Below are positions 15,210 to 23,066 of a stretch of 64,000 bases of DNA, piece by piece. Both the position numbers and the translations under genes were made by a program. The notes under the pieces are model-generated. The model saw nothing but the letters and a program-made list of their open reading frames with translations, made no database searches and was not told the origin of the DNA. Where the stretch lies: contig JAQWRY010000062.1 in the NCBI GenBank assembly GCA_029243485.1, forward strand, positions 124,001 to 188,000, written 5' to 3'. The number at the start of each line of letters is the position of its first letter. Positions within the stretch are counted from its first letter, which is position 1. Source of the stretch: Candidatus Binatia bacterium (GTDB lineage: Bacteria > Desulfobacterota > Binatia > UBA12015).

Positions 15210-17435
15210 CTAAGAACTTAGCTGGCCGTTGCCCGCCGTCCACTTGCGACAGCTTTCGGCGGGCGCCGTACCGGCCACGAATACCTCAGACACGCTGGGC
15301 CCACATTCCGGAGACGCCCGCAGGCCGGTCGCCTCGTCCAGCTCGACGACCTCGACCTCCCCGGGCCGACGAAACGGCTCGGGAGGCGCGCCGGCAAAGG
15401 CCCGCCTCGCAATGGCGCCCCAAAGGGGAACGGCCAACTTGGAGCCACCTCCGGGCAGGGAGCGATCATCGTCGAAACCCACCCACACTCCGAGGACGAG
15501 CGACGGCGTATACCCCACGAACCACGCGTCCCGCTGATCGGTCGAGGTCCCGGTCTTCCCCGCGAACGCCCCCCGGAGCCCACTGGCGCGCAGCCGCGCA
15601 GCCGTCCCATCGTCGACGACGCCCTCGAGCATCGTGTGCACGACGTACGTCGGGGCGGCCTCCGCCATCGGAGTCTCCACGGGTTCGACATCGTACAACA
15701 CGACGCCGGACGGCGCCTTGACCGAATCAATCGCGAACGGCTCGACGCGAATTCCGCCGCCCGGGAAAACGGTGTAGGCCGATGCGACGTCGAGCAATGA
15801 GGACTCGAACGCACCCAGCGCGATCGACGGAAGACGAGGCAGCGGGCGCGACGAAACACCAACCCGCTCGCCGAACGCCGCGAGTCGCTCGATGCCGACC
15901 TGCTGCGCGAGACGCACGGTCGGAACGTTCAACGAGTCTGCGAGCGTCTCGCGCAACGTTACTTCGCCGCGGAAGCGGCCGTCGTGGTTGCGCGGCACCC
16001 ACTCGGTCCGGCCAGAGCCCACCTTGATCGGCGCGTCCAGGAGGCGCGTCGCCGGCGTGACACCACTCTCCGGGTCCGCCACGGCTGCGAGCGCAACGAA
16101 CGGCTTGAACATCGACCCCACCGGGCGACGCATTCGCGACGCCCGGTCGTACTGGCTCTCTAGGTAGTCCCGACCGCCGACCAGTGCGCGCAGCGATCCG
16201 GTGAGGGGATCGAGTGCGACGACCGCGAGCTGCGCTCCGCCAATCTCTCGACTCGCGCGCTCGACCTCTTCGGCGACGATGTCCTGCAACCGCGCATCGA
16301 GAGTGGTGAACACGTCACTGCCGGCGGACAGCTCCGCGGGCGCGAATCCGGCGTCCTCGAGCTCACCGACGGCGTGCTGAACGAAGTACGCCTCGCTCGC
16401 CGCACGACGCGTCTGGGGCAAGCCGCCCTTCTCCGCCCGAGCGGCGGCCGCCTCTTGCGGCGTAATCCACCGGAGCGCCTCCATCGTCGACAACACCTGA
16501 TTGCGGCGAACGAGCGCCCGTTCGGGGTGGCGCAGCGGCGAGTAGATGTTCGGCGCTCGAATGATCCCGGCCATCGTGGCCCCCTCGCCCACAGTCAGAT
16601 CCGAGACCGACTTGCCGAAGAAGACCCACGCGCCCTCGGCGAGACCGTGCACGCCGACCAGGCGATCGTGGCCGAGGTAGACGCTCGCGAGGTACGCCTC
16701 GAGGATCTCGTCCTTCGAGTACCGGCGCTCCAACGCCAAAGCGAGCGGGATCTCGCGCATCTTGCGCCAGATCGTGCGTTCCTGGCTCAGGAAGTGGTTT
16801 TTGATGAGCTGCTGCGTGATCGTACTGCCGCCCTGCTTCACCTCGCCGGCGCGCCAGTTCTCGCGAGCGGCGCGCAGGAGCGAACTGAAGTCGAGACCGA
16901 AGTGATGCGAGAAGCGCGCATCTTCCGCCGCCAGCACCGCGGCAACGACGACCGGCGGTACGTCCTGCAACCGCATCCGTCGACGACCGGTCCAGTGCGC
17001 ATCGTACAAGCCGTCGAGCGGTCGGGGTTCGAGCTCGATCGCCGCGACGCGCCCATCGCGCTCGTCGACGATGTCGAGAACGCGGCCCTCCTCCAGCACG
17101 AGGCGCGCTCGTCTGGGGCTCCGGTCTCCGAAGGCATCCGACACGGGGGCGGGCCGAAGATGAATCTCGAGATCGTCGTCGGTCCGCCGAAACGTTCCCG
17201 GCTCTACCGGCTCGCCCTTCACCTCGCGGTAGTCGAGCGCGGCGATCTCGCCCAGGATTCCGGCCTCCTCGATCGCCACACCGATCGAGATCGTCTGGGG
17301 AGCGGCGTAGAAGCGGACCGGGTCGCGCCAGTGCTCGACGCCGAATCCCGTCTGGACGGTTCGATCGAGCCAGAACAAACCAAGTCCCAGGCAGACGAGG
17401 AGCCACAGGCCGAGCTTCACGCGCCAACGCCGCAC
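15210..17435 (-). CDS. mrcB: Bifunctional penicillin-binding protein, PBP1B type
   Basis: 741 residues. Polymerises lipid II glycan strands and cross-links peptides in the periplasm. Order: short cytoplasmic tail, one TM (8-25), a UB2H-like domain (about 50-140), GT51 glycosyltransferase with catalytic Glu in AAEDARF (Glu171) and QGGSTITQQLIKN, then the transpeptidase with SxxK (S441MFK), SxN (S501LN) and KTG (K627TGTS). All active-site motifs are intact. The UB2H region is what outer-membrane lipoprotein activators contact in enterobacterial PBP1B. A Pro/Thr-rich lipoprotein lies immediately upstream and a TPR lipoprotein ends the operon. Confidence 0.93.
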   Translation of the reverse strand: MRRWRVKLGLWLLVCLGLGLFWLDRTVQTGFGVEHWRDPVRFYAAPQTISIGVAIEEAGILGEIAALDYREVKGEPVEPGTFRRTDDDLEIHLRPAPVSDAFGDRSPRRARLVLEEGRVLDIVDERDGRVAAIELEPRPLDGLYDAHWTGRRRMRLQDVPPVVVAAVLAAEDARFSHHFGLDFSSLLRAARENWRAGEVKQGGSTITQQLIKNHFLSQERTIWRKMREIPLALALERRYSKDEILEAYLASVYLGHDRLVGVHGLAEGAWVFFGKSVSDLTVGEGATMAGIIRAPNIYSPLRHPERALVRRNQVLSTMEALRWITPQEAAAARAEKGGLPQTRRAASEAYFVQHAVGELEDAGFAPAELSAGSDVFTTLDARLQDIVAEEVERASREIGGAQLAVVALDPLTGSLRALVGGRDYLESQYDRASRMRRPVGSMFKPFVALAAVADPESGVTPATRLLDAPIKVGSGRTEWVPRNHDGRFRGEVTLRETLADSLNVPTVRLAQQVGIERLAAFGERVGVSSRPLPRLPSIALGAFESSLLDVASAYTVFPGGGIRVEPFAIDSVKAPSGVVLYDVEPVETPMAEAAPTYVVHTMLEGVVDDGTAARLRASGLRGAFAGKTGTSTDQRDAWFVGYTPSLVLGVWVGFDDDRSLPGGGSKLAVPLWGAIARRAFAGAPPEPFRRPGEVEVVELDEATGLRASPECGPSVSEVFVAGTAPAESCRKWTAGNGQLSS

Positions 17436-17486
17436 GGCCTGAGTCTACTCCGGTCCGCGTCAAGCCGCGAGGGTAGAATTGCCGAG

Positions 17487-18635
17487 TCAGTTGGTCGACA
17501 CCCGCGGGGGCGTTTGGTCGTCCCCCCGCGGTGTGGACTTCGGATCGGTGAAGACCGGCCGCGGAGACAGGGTCGGCTCCGGCTTGGCCGTCGGCTTGGC
17601 CGTCGGCTCGACGTCGCTCGGCACGGTGGGGACCGGGCGCGGCGTCGAGTCGACGATGACCGGCGGTGCGGGTCGGACGTCGGGAGTCCGCGTCGGCTTG
17701 CGGTCCTCCGTCGGGCGCGGGGCATCGGTCGGGCGCGGCGTGGCCGGGGCGTCGGTCACCCTCGGCGGGGCGATCGTGCGGGCGGGCGTCGCCGGAGTCA
17801 GGGTTCGGCCCGGAGTCGGCGTCACAGGGCCGACCGTGCGGGCCGGGGTCGGAGTCGAGGGAACGATCGTTCGGGCCGGGGTCGGCGTCGTGCGAGGCGG
17901 CTCGTCGGTCGCCGCCGGAGTGGGCGTCGCCTCGGGCTCATCGGTCGGCGCCGGTGTCGGTGTCGGCGCGGGAGTCGCGGTCGGCGAGGCACCCGGGGTG
18001 GGCACCGGATCGGTCACGACCGTGACGTCCGGCGTCACGTAAACCGTTGTCGCTCCACTCTCGGCGAGGGTTTCTACCTCCGCCGGAGGTTCGCCCGCGC
18101 CCAGGTCGAACGTGAGAAGCGCCACCTGGACGTCGAACTCGCCGTCGGGCGTTACGTCGGCGGGCGGATCGACGACCACTTCGGCCGTGAACTCCGGATC
18201 CGTGCCGCTGTAGACCACGTCACTGATCTGCCAGTTCTCGTCGCCGCCGGTCACCTTGACTGCGATGCGGATCGTGACCCCGTCTTCGAATCCTTCGGGC
18301 ATGACCGGCACGTCGAAGCCACACGCACCCGCCGAGACGGCGCCGTCGACCATCACGTTGCCTTCTTCGTTCGCGAACACCGAGGCTACAGTGCCCGTAC
18401 AATCGACCGGCTCCTGATCGGGCACGTCGGCGTCGACGGTCTCGCCGTCGCCGCTCGGATCGTCGACGTTGGTCGGACAATACTCGGTTCCGTCGCCATC
18501 GCGGCACTCGCCCTCATCGAGGACCGAGCTGATGACGAACTGCTCATCGAACCCACTCGAGCCGGTGCCACCAACCCCGAGCCCCCCTCCACACCCCAAT
18601 ACGAGCGCCAGCAGCGCGCTCGCGAGAATCCTCAT
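17487..18635 (-). CDS. Lipoprotein with Pro/Thr-rich repetitive C-terminal half
   Basis: 382 residues from ATG 18635, which begins a lipoprotein signal (MRILASALLALVLGCGGG, lipid Cys15). The residues up to about 205 form a beta-rich domain with four Cys (44, 53, 79, 105). The remaining ~175 residues are low-complexity TPTPAPT / ARTIVPSTPTP-type repeats (17500-18010), expected to be extended and disordered. No family recognised for the folded part. It is 51 nt upstream of the PBP1B gene on the same strand. A long Pro-rich tether on an outer-membrane lipoprotein beside PBP1B suggests an Lpo-like activator or a peptidoglycan-spanning anchor; that is inference. Confidence 0.75.
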   Translation of the reverse strand: MRILASALLALVLGCGGGLGVGGTGSSGFDEQFVISSVLDEGECRDGDGTEYCPTNVDDPSGDGETVDADVPDQEPVDCTGTVASVFANEEGNVMVDGAVSAGACGFDVPVMPEGFEDGVTIRIAVKVTGGDENWQISDVVYSGTDPEFTAEVVVDPPADVTPDGEFDVQVALLTFDLGAGEPPAEVETLAESGATTVYVTPDVTVVTDPVPTPGASPTATPAPTPTPAPTDEPEATPTPAATDEPPRTTPTPARTIVPSTPTPARTVGPVTPTPGRTLTPATPARTIAPPRVTDAPATPRPTDAPRPTEDRKPTRTPDVRPAPPVIVDSTPRPVPTVPSDVEPTAKPTAKPEPTLSPRPVFTDPKSTPRGDDQTPPRVSTN

Positions 18636-18884
18636 CCCTGAGTCCTGATGATCCCGACGTCTCATACCCAACCTGTTGGCCAGCCGGCCGATCCGGCGCG
18701 CCGTCCTCCACTCCGCCATCTTTACTACACACAGGCCCCCCGCGGAACAAAAGATGTTAGCAGCGGGTCCGGGCCCGGGGACCACGCAAGTGCCTGGTAA
18801 CCTGCCGCGGCACCCCACGAGCGGAGAAACGCCGCATTTCCGGGCCACTCGGAAGGACGGACGGCCGATGCTAGAGTCGGCGCC

Positions 18885-20249
18885 ATGAAGCACAGGTGCT
18901 GGTTCCAGTGCATCGACCCCGGATGCGAAGAGAAGTACGAGATTTTCGAGGTCATTTATCGCTGCCGAAAGTGCAGCGAGCTCCTCGAGGTCGTCCACGA
19001 CGAGGCGCGGCTGGCCCGAACGGGGCCCGAGTCCTGGAAGAGCCTCTTCGACGGCCGAATTCGCTCCAATAAGTGGCCCTACGGCTCCGGAGTCTGGTGC
19101 CGCAAGGAGATGGTCCTCCCTCAGCTGTCCGACGAGCACACGGTCAGCATGTACGAAGGTGGGACCAACCTCTTTTGGGCCGAGCGCTTCGGACGGGAGA
19201 TCGGCCTCCCCGACCTCTGGGTGAAGCAGTGCGGCAACTCTCACACCGGGTCCTTCAAGGATCTCGGGATGACGGTCCTCGTGAGCGTCGTGAAGGAGAT
19301 GCAGAACCAGGGGCAGGACATCCCCGCCGTGGCCTGCGCCTCGACCGGCGACACGTCGGCTGCGCTCGCGGCCTACTGTGCCGCGGCCGAAATCCCGGCA
19401 GTGGTGCTTCTTCCGCGCAACAAGGTCTCGCTCGCTCAGCTGGTGCAGCCGATCTCGAACGGCGCCATCGTCCTCTCTCTCGACACCGATTTCGACGGCT
19501 GCATGGCGACGGTGCAGGAACTCACGCAGCGCGAGAACATCTACCTCGCGAACTCGATGAACTCGCTTCGCATCGAGGGGCAGAAGACCGTCGGGATGGA
19601 GATCGTCCAGCAGTTCGACTGGCAGGTGCCCGACACCATCATCATCCCCGGCGGGAACCTCGGAAACGTAAGCGCCCTCGGCAAGGGGTTCCTGCTGATG
19701 GAAAAGCTCGGCATGATCGACCGCCAACCGCGGATCGTCGTCGCTCAGGCAGAGCACGCGAACCCGCTGTACCTCGCGTACAAGAACGGGTTCAAAGAGT
19801 TCCAGGCCGTCACCGCGAAGCCGACGCTCGCGAGCGCCATCCAGATCGGCAACCCCGTGAGCTACAAGAAGGCGGTCCGCATCCTGGAGCAGTTCGACGG
19901 CATCGTCGAACAGGCCTCCGAACAGGAACTCGCCGACGCGTCAGCGCACGCCGATCGGACGGGCATGTTCAACTGCCCGCATACCGGTGTCGCCCTCGCC
20001 GTGCTGCTGAAGCTCTTGAAACGCGGAGAGATCAAGAAGGACGAGCGTGTAGTGGTCGTCTCCACCGCGCACGGCCTCAAATTCGCGGATCAGAAGGCGC
20101 TCTATCACCAGAACGCCATCGCGGGCGTGACCGGCACGCATTCCAACGAACCGATCGAGCTTCCGAACGACGTCGAGCTCGTCCGCGAGACCCTGCGCCG
20201 CGTGATCGGTGAGCAGCAGGACCACCCGTCGGCGGGGGCGGAACGATGA
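18885..20249 (+). CDS. thrC: Threonine synthase
   Basis: 454 residues, PLP-dependent conversion of O-phosphohomoserine to threonine and phosphate. The N-terminal Cys-rich segment ([12 protein letters not shown]...CRKC) is the zinc-ribbon-like start typical of this threonine synthase class. The PLP lysine is in [10 protein letters not shown], the phosphate-binding loop in [18 protein letters not shown], and [17 protein letters not shown] is the substrate loop. It overlaps the next gene by 4 nt (ATGA), so the two are translationally coupled, fitting the branch point where homoserine esters go either to threonine or to methionine. Confidence 0.93.
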   Translation: MKHRCWFQCIDPGCEEKYEIFEVIYRCRKCSELLEVVHDEARLARTGPESWKSLFDGRIRSNKWPYGSGVWCRKEMVLPQLSDEHTVSMYEGGTNLFWAERFGREIGLPDLWVKQCGNSHTGSFKDLGMTVLVSVVKEMQNQGQDIPAVACASTGDTSAALAAYCAAAEIPAVVLLPRNKVSLAQLVQPISNGAIVLSLDTDFDGCMATVQELTQRENIYLANSMNSLRIEGQKTVGMEIVQQFDWQVPDTIIIPGGNLGNVSALGKGFLLMEKLGMIDRQPRIVVAQAEHANPLYLAYKNGFKEFQAVTAKPTLASAIQIGNPVSYKKAVRILEQFDGIVEQASEQELADASAHADRTGMFNCPHTGVALAVLLKLLKRGEIKKDERVVVVSTAHGLKFADQKALYHQNAIAGVTGTHSNEPIELPNDVELVRETLRRVIGEQQDHPSAGAER

Positions 20250-21436
20250 GCACCGACGGTAGTCCGAAGCCCCGCCGGGGCCTCGCCACCGAGGCCATCC
20301 ACGGGGGCGAAACACTCCCGCGCCCGGGGAACGCGATCACCACCCCGATCTTCCAGACGGCCACCTTCGTCTTCAAAGACACGGCCGAACTCGCCGCCCA
20401 CCATTCGCACGAGCTGCGCCGACAGGAGTACGGCCGCTACGGCAACCCGACCACGCAGGTCGCGGAAGCGAAGTGCGCGGCCCTGGAGGGCGCCGAAGCC
20501 GGACTCGCGTTCGCCTCTGGAATGGCCGCGATTACAACCGCGCTGTTCGCCGTCCTCCAGCAGGGCCAGCACGTGATCCTCACGGACGACTGCTACCGAC
20601 GCACGCGTCAGTTCTGCAACGGCCTCCTCGGAAAGTTCGGCGTCGAAGCGTCGATCGTCGAGACCGGCAGCGTCAAAGCACTCGAAGCCGCCGTTCGACC
20701 CAACACCCGCGTGCTCATCAGCGAATCCCCGACGAACCCGTACAACCGCGTCGTCGACCTGGGCCACATCGCGGAGGTCGGCAGGAAGCACAAGCTTCTC
20801 ACGATCATCGACTCTACCTTCGCGACGCCGGTCAATTCGAGGCCACTCGATCACGGTATCGATCTCGTGATGCACTCGGCAACGAAGTACCTCGCCGGAC
20901 ACAACGACATTCTCGGCGGCGTCATCCTCGGGAAGGAACCGATCGTCGACGCCGTCCGCGACTGCCAGGGCGTGCTCGGCGGCGTGATGGACCCACATGC
21001 CGCGTACCTCTTGATTCGCGGTCTCAAGACGCTCCCTGTCCGCGTCGAGCGGCAGAACGCGACCTCGCTCGCCGTCGCCGAAATGCTGGCGGCGCACCCT
21101 CGGGTCGAAGCCGTGCACTACTCCGGCCTCCAGACGCATCCCGACCACGAGATCGCGCGACGGCAGATGAACGGCTTCGGCGCGGTCGTGAGCTTTGAAG
21201 TCAAAGGAGACCTCGGCGACACGTCGCGCGTGGTCGACGGGACCGAGATCTTCCAGATCGCGCCGTCCCTCGGAGGCGTCGAATCGTTGATTGAACAACC
21301 CGCACTGATGAGCTTCTTCGAGCTTAGTACCGAAGAGCGGCTCAAGGTGGGGATCAAGAACAATCTGATCCGGCTGTCGATCGGACTCGAGGATCCCGAC
21401 GATCTGATCGCCGACTTGAAGCAGGCTCTCCGCTGA
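20246..21436 (+). CDS. Cys/Met metabolism PLP-dependent enzyme (cystathionine gamma-synthase or O-succinylhomoserine sulfhydrylase)
   Basis: 396 residues, the full length for this fold type I family. Motifs: [12 protein letters not shown]-like N-terminal block, [24 protein letters not shown], the PLP lysine in [12 protein letters not shown] and the C-terminal [14 protein letters not shown]. It uses an activated homoserine to make cystathionine or homocysteine in methionine synthesis. The sequence alone does not separate metB, metZ and methionine gamma-lyase; coupling to thrC favours a biosynthetic role. Confidence 0.9.
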   Translation: MSTDGSPKPRRGLATEAIHGGETLPRPGNAITTPIFQTATFVFKDTAELAAHHSHELRRQEYGRYGNPTTQVAEAKCAALEGAEAGLAFASGMAAITTALFAVLQQGQHVILTDDCYRRTRQFCNGLLGKFGVEASIVETGSVKALEAAVRPNTRVLISESPTNPYNRVVDLGHIAEVGRKHKLLTIIDSTFATPVNSRPLDHGIDLVMHSATKYLAGHNDILGGVILGKEPIVDAVRDCQGVLGGVMDPHAAYLLIRGLKTLPVRVERQNATSLAVAEMLAAHPRVEAVHYSGLQTHPDHEIARRQMNGFGAVVSFEVKGDLGDTSRVVDGTEIFQIAPSLGGVESLIEQPALMSFFELSTEERLKVGIKNNLIRLSIGLEDPDDLIADLKQALR

Positions 21437-21456
21437 GCACCGCCTGGTCTATCACC

Positions 21457-22569
21457 ATGCCGATTCGGATCTCCCTCGTCGCTCTCGTCACCCTCGTTCT
21501 GGGGGCGTGCTCAGACCAGGAGGTCGAAACCCGGCCCCCACTCCTGGTCACCGCCGACTGGCTGAACCGGTCGCTCACCGTCTTCGCACAGGAGCCGCTC
21601 CTCGCGGGTTCAGCTCCGGTCGAGGACGCGATCCTCGGAACCGTCGATCTCTCGGCATGGCCTCCCGGTCCCGTCGAAGTCGAGATCACTCCCGACGGCG
21701 AGACCGCCATCGTTGCCGTCGGCCCGGGCTTCTTCCAGAGCGGGATCACGAACATTCTGATCGGATCTCCCGACGTGCCGAACGGCAGCGCCGTGTTGCT
21801 GGTCGATCTCGAATCGCTCGAAGTCACCGCCGAAATTTCGACGCGCCACGCACCGCTCGGCATCGCGATCACGCCCGATGGAGCGCGCGCCTACACCGCG
21901 AACTACGGCTTGAGTGGTGCTAGCGGCGATTCGGTCTCCGTCATCGATATCGCCGCCGGCCGCTTGATCGAGGAGTTCTCCGTCGGCGGGCGGCCCGAGC
22001 AGATCGCGATCGATCCCGACGGGCGGATTGCGATCGTGAACCTCGCCGGAAGCCAGGGCGGTGTTCAGTTGTTTTCGCTGAGCGACCCGACCGGAACTCT
22101 GAGCGACCTCCTACCCACCGGGAACGATCCGTCGGACGTCACGTTCCTCCAGGATTCGACCCGCGCGATCGTCGCCAACAGCTTCAGCACCGATTTTACT
22201 CTCCTGGACACGTCGAACCCGGCCGCGCCGGTCGTTGTGCAGAACGTCCTCGCGGAAGGCGGCGCACCGTACGGCGTCACCTATCTGCCGGGTCGGGACC
22301 AGATCCTCGCGCCGACCGGTGTACCTGCGGCATTGATCGTCCTCTCGCGCGGCGAAAACATCGTGATCCCGTCGGCGCCTCTCGGCCTTCCCGGCGGGCC
22401 CTTCCCTCTCGTCGGCGTGCCCGACTCGAACGAGAGCCATGTGTTCGTCCCCCACATGAGTGCCCAGAGCGATGCACAGATGTCGATCGTGGACCTCGAC
22501 GACGGCGGGGTCCGATCCGTTCGTTGGCTGGAGACGAGCGGACCGGCCTACATCGCGACCTGGCCGTAA
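21457..22569 (+). CDS. Beta-propeller lipoprotein (YVTN-type repeats)
   Basis: 370 residues with a lipoprotein signal ending in LGAC (Cys18). The mature part is built of about seven ~45-residue blades with the recurring pattern of a residue pair such as ITPDGARAYTAN, IDPDGRIAIVN and LQDSTRAIVAN, as in YVTN/NHL-like propellers. Such proteins are usually surface or periplasmic binding modules, sometimes enzymes; no catalytic residue set is evident. It begins 20 nt after the preceding gene and may be read from the same transcript. Function unknown. Confidence 0.75.
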   Translation: MPIRISLVALVTLVLGACSDQEVETRPPLLVTADWLNRSLTVFAQEPLLAGSAPVEDAILGTVDLSAWPPGPVEVEITPDGETAIVAVGPGFFQSGITNILIGSPDVPNGSAVLLVDLESLEVTAEISTRHAPLGIAITPDGARAYTANYGLSGASGDSVSVIDIAAGRLIEEFSVGGRPEQIAIDPDGRIAIVNLAGSQGGVQLFSLSDPTGTLSDLLPTGNDPSDVTFLQDSTRAIVANSFSTDFTLLDTSNPAAPVVVQNVLAEGGAPYGVTYLPGRDQILAPTGVPAALIVLSRGENIVIPSAPLGLPGGPFPLVGVPDSNESHVFVPHMSAQSDAQMSIVDLDDGGVRSVRWLETSGPAYIATWP

Positions 22570-22620
22570 CCCGAGACCCCAGACTTGATCTGCTGATCAA
22601 ACGAGGTCCCACTTCCCACC

Positions 22621-22990
22621 TAGACGGTGTCCGGGGTGCGTCCGCCCGTGAGGTCCATCTCGATCACGGGACCGTGCGGCCCCTCGATCTTCACGACCGT
22701 GCGTCCTTCGCGCAATCCCGCGAGGATCCCGGCAACGCTCAACTCCTCGGCCCAGACCATGGTCGTCGGTGCCGCCAGCGGGGAGTAGAGCGCGCGTCTC
22801 CTTCACCACCGCGGTGGTCGTCGGGGTCGCGCGGGGTCGCCGCGTAACACGACAGCTGACTCACCGTGTTGTGTTCGGACATCAGGACGGCGTCGAGCCC
22901 GCGACCCTCGGCAAACGAGATCACCCACTGAGGCGTCGGGCTGCCGATCGGAACACCCGGCGGAAGTGGTCGAGTCGCATCTGTTGAACC
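22621..22990 (-). pseudogene. Remnant of a PHP-domain metallohydrolase (CehA/McbA-like)
   Basis: Two minus-strand pieces in different frames make one recognisable PHP protein. The N-side piece contains QWVISFAEGRGLDAVLMSEHNTVS, where SEHNT matches the (T/S)DHNT metal-binding motif; the C-side piece is AEELSVAGILAGLREGRTVV... ending in RTPDTV at a stop at 22621. Between them the frame is lost (about 22770-22860), and the N-terminal HxHxxxSDG motif and the middle of the domain are missing. I read it as a decayed gene, not a functional enzyme. The 22570-23066 stretch holds no intact gene. Confidence 0.6.
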
Positions 22991-23066
22991 TGATCCCGAT
23001 GGGGAGGTACTCAAAGCATCGATCCGGCATGTCGTCGGATGGCACCCCGCTGGAGGGGACCCGGTT

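Noticed and set aside
17500-18010. Short repeats resembling a CRISPR or tandem-repeat array
   Set aside because: They are codons of a Pro/Thr-rich protein tail, with no constant repeat length and no unique spacers.
18636-18884. Possible riboswitch or leader upstream of threonine synthase
   Set aside because: GC-rich palindromes (ccgggcccgggg) are present but no known leader motif, Thr-rich leader peptide or terminator could be found.
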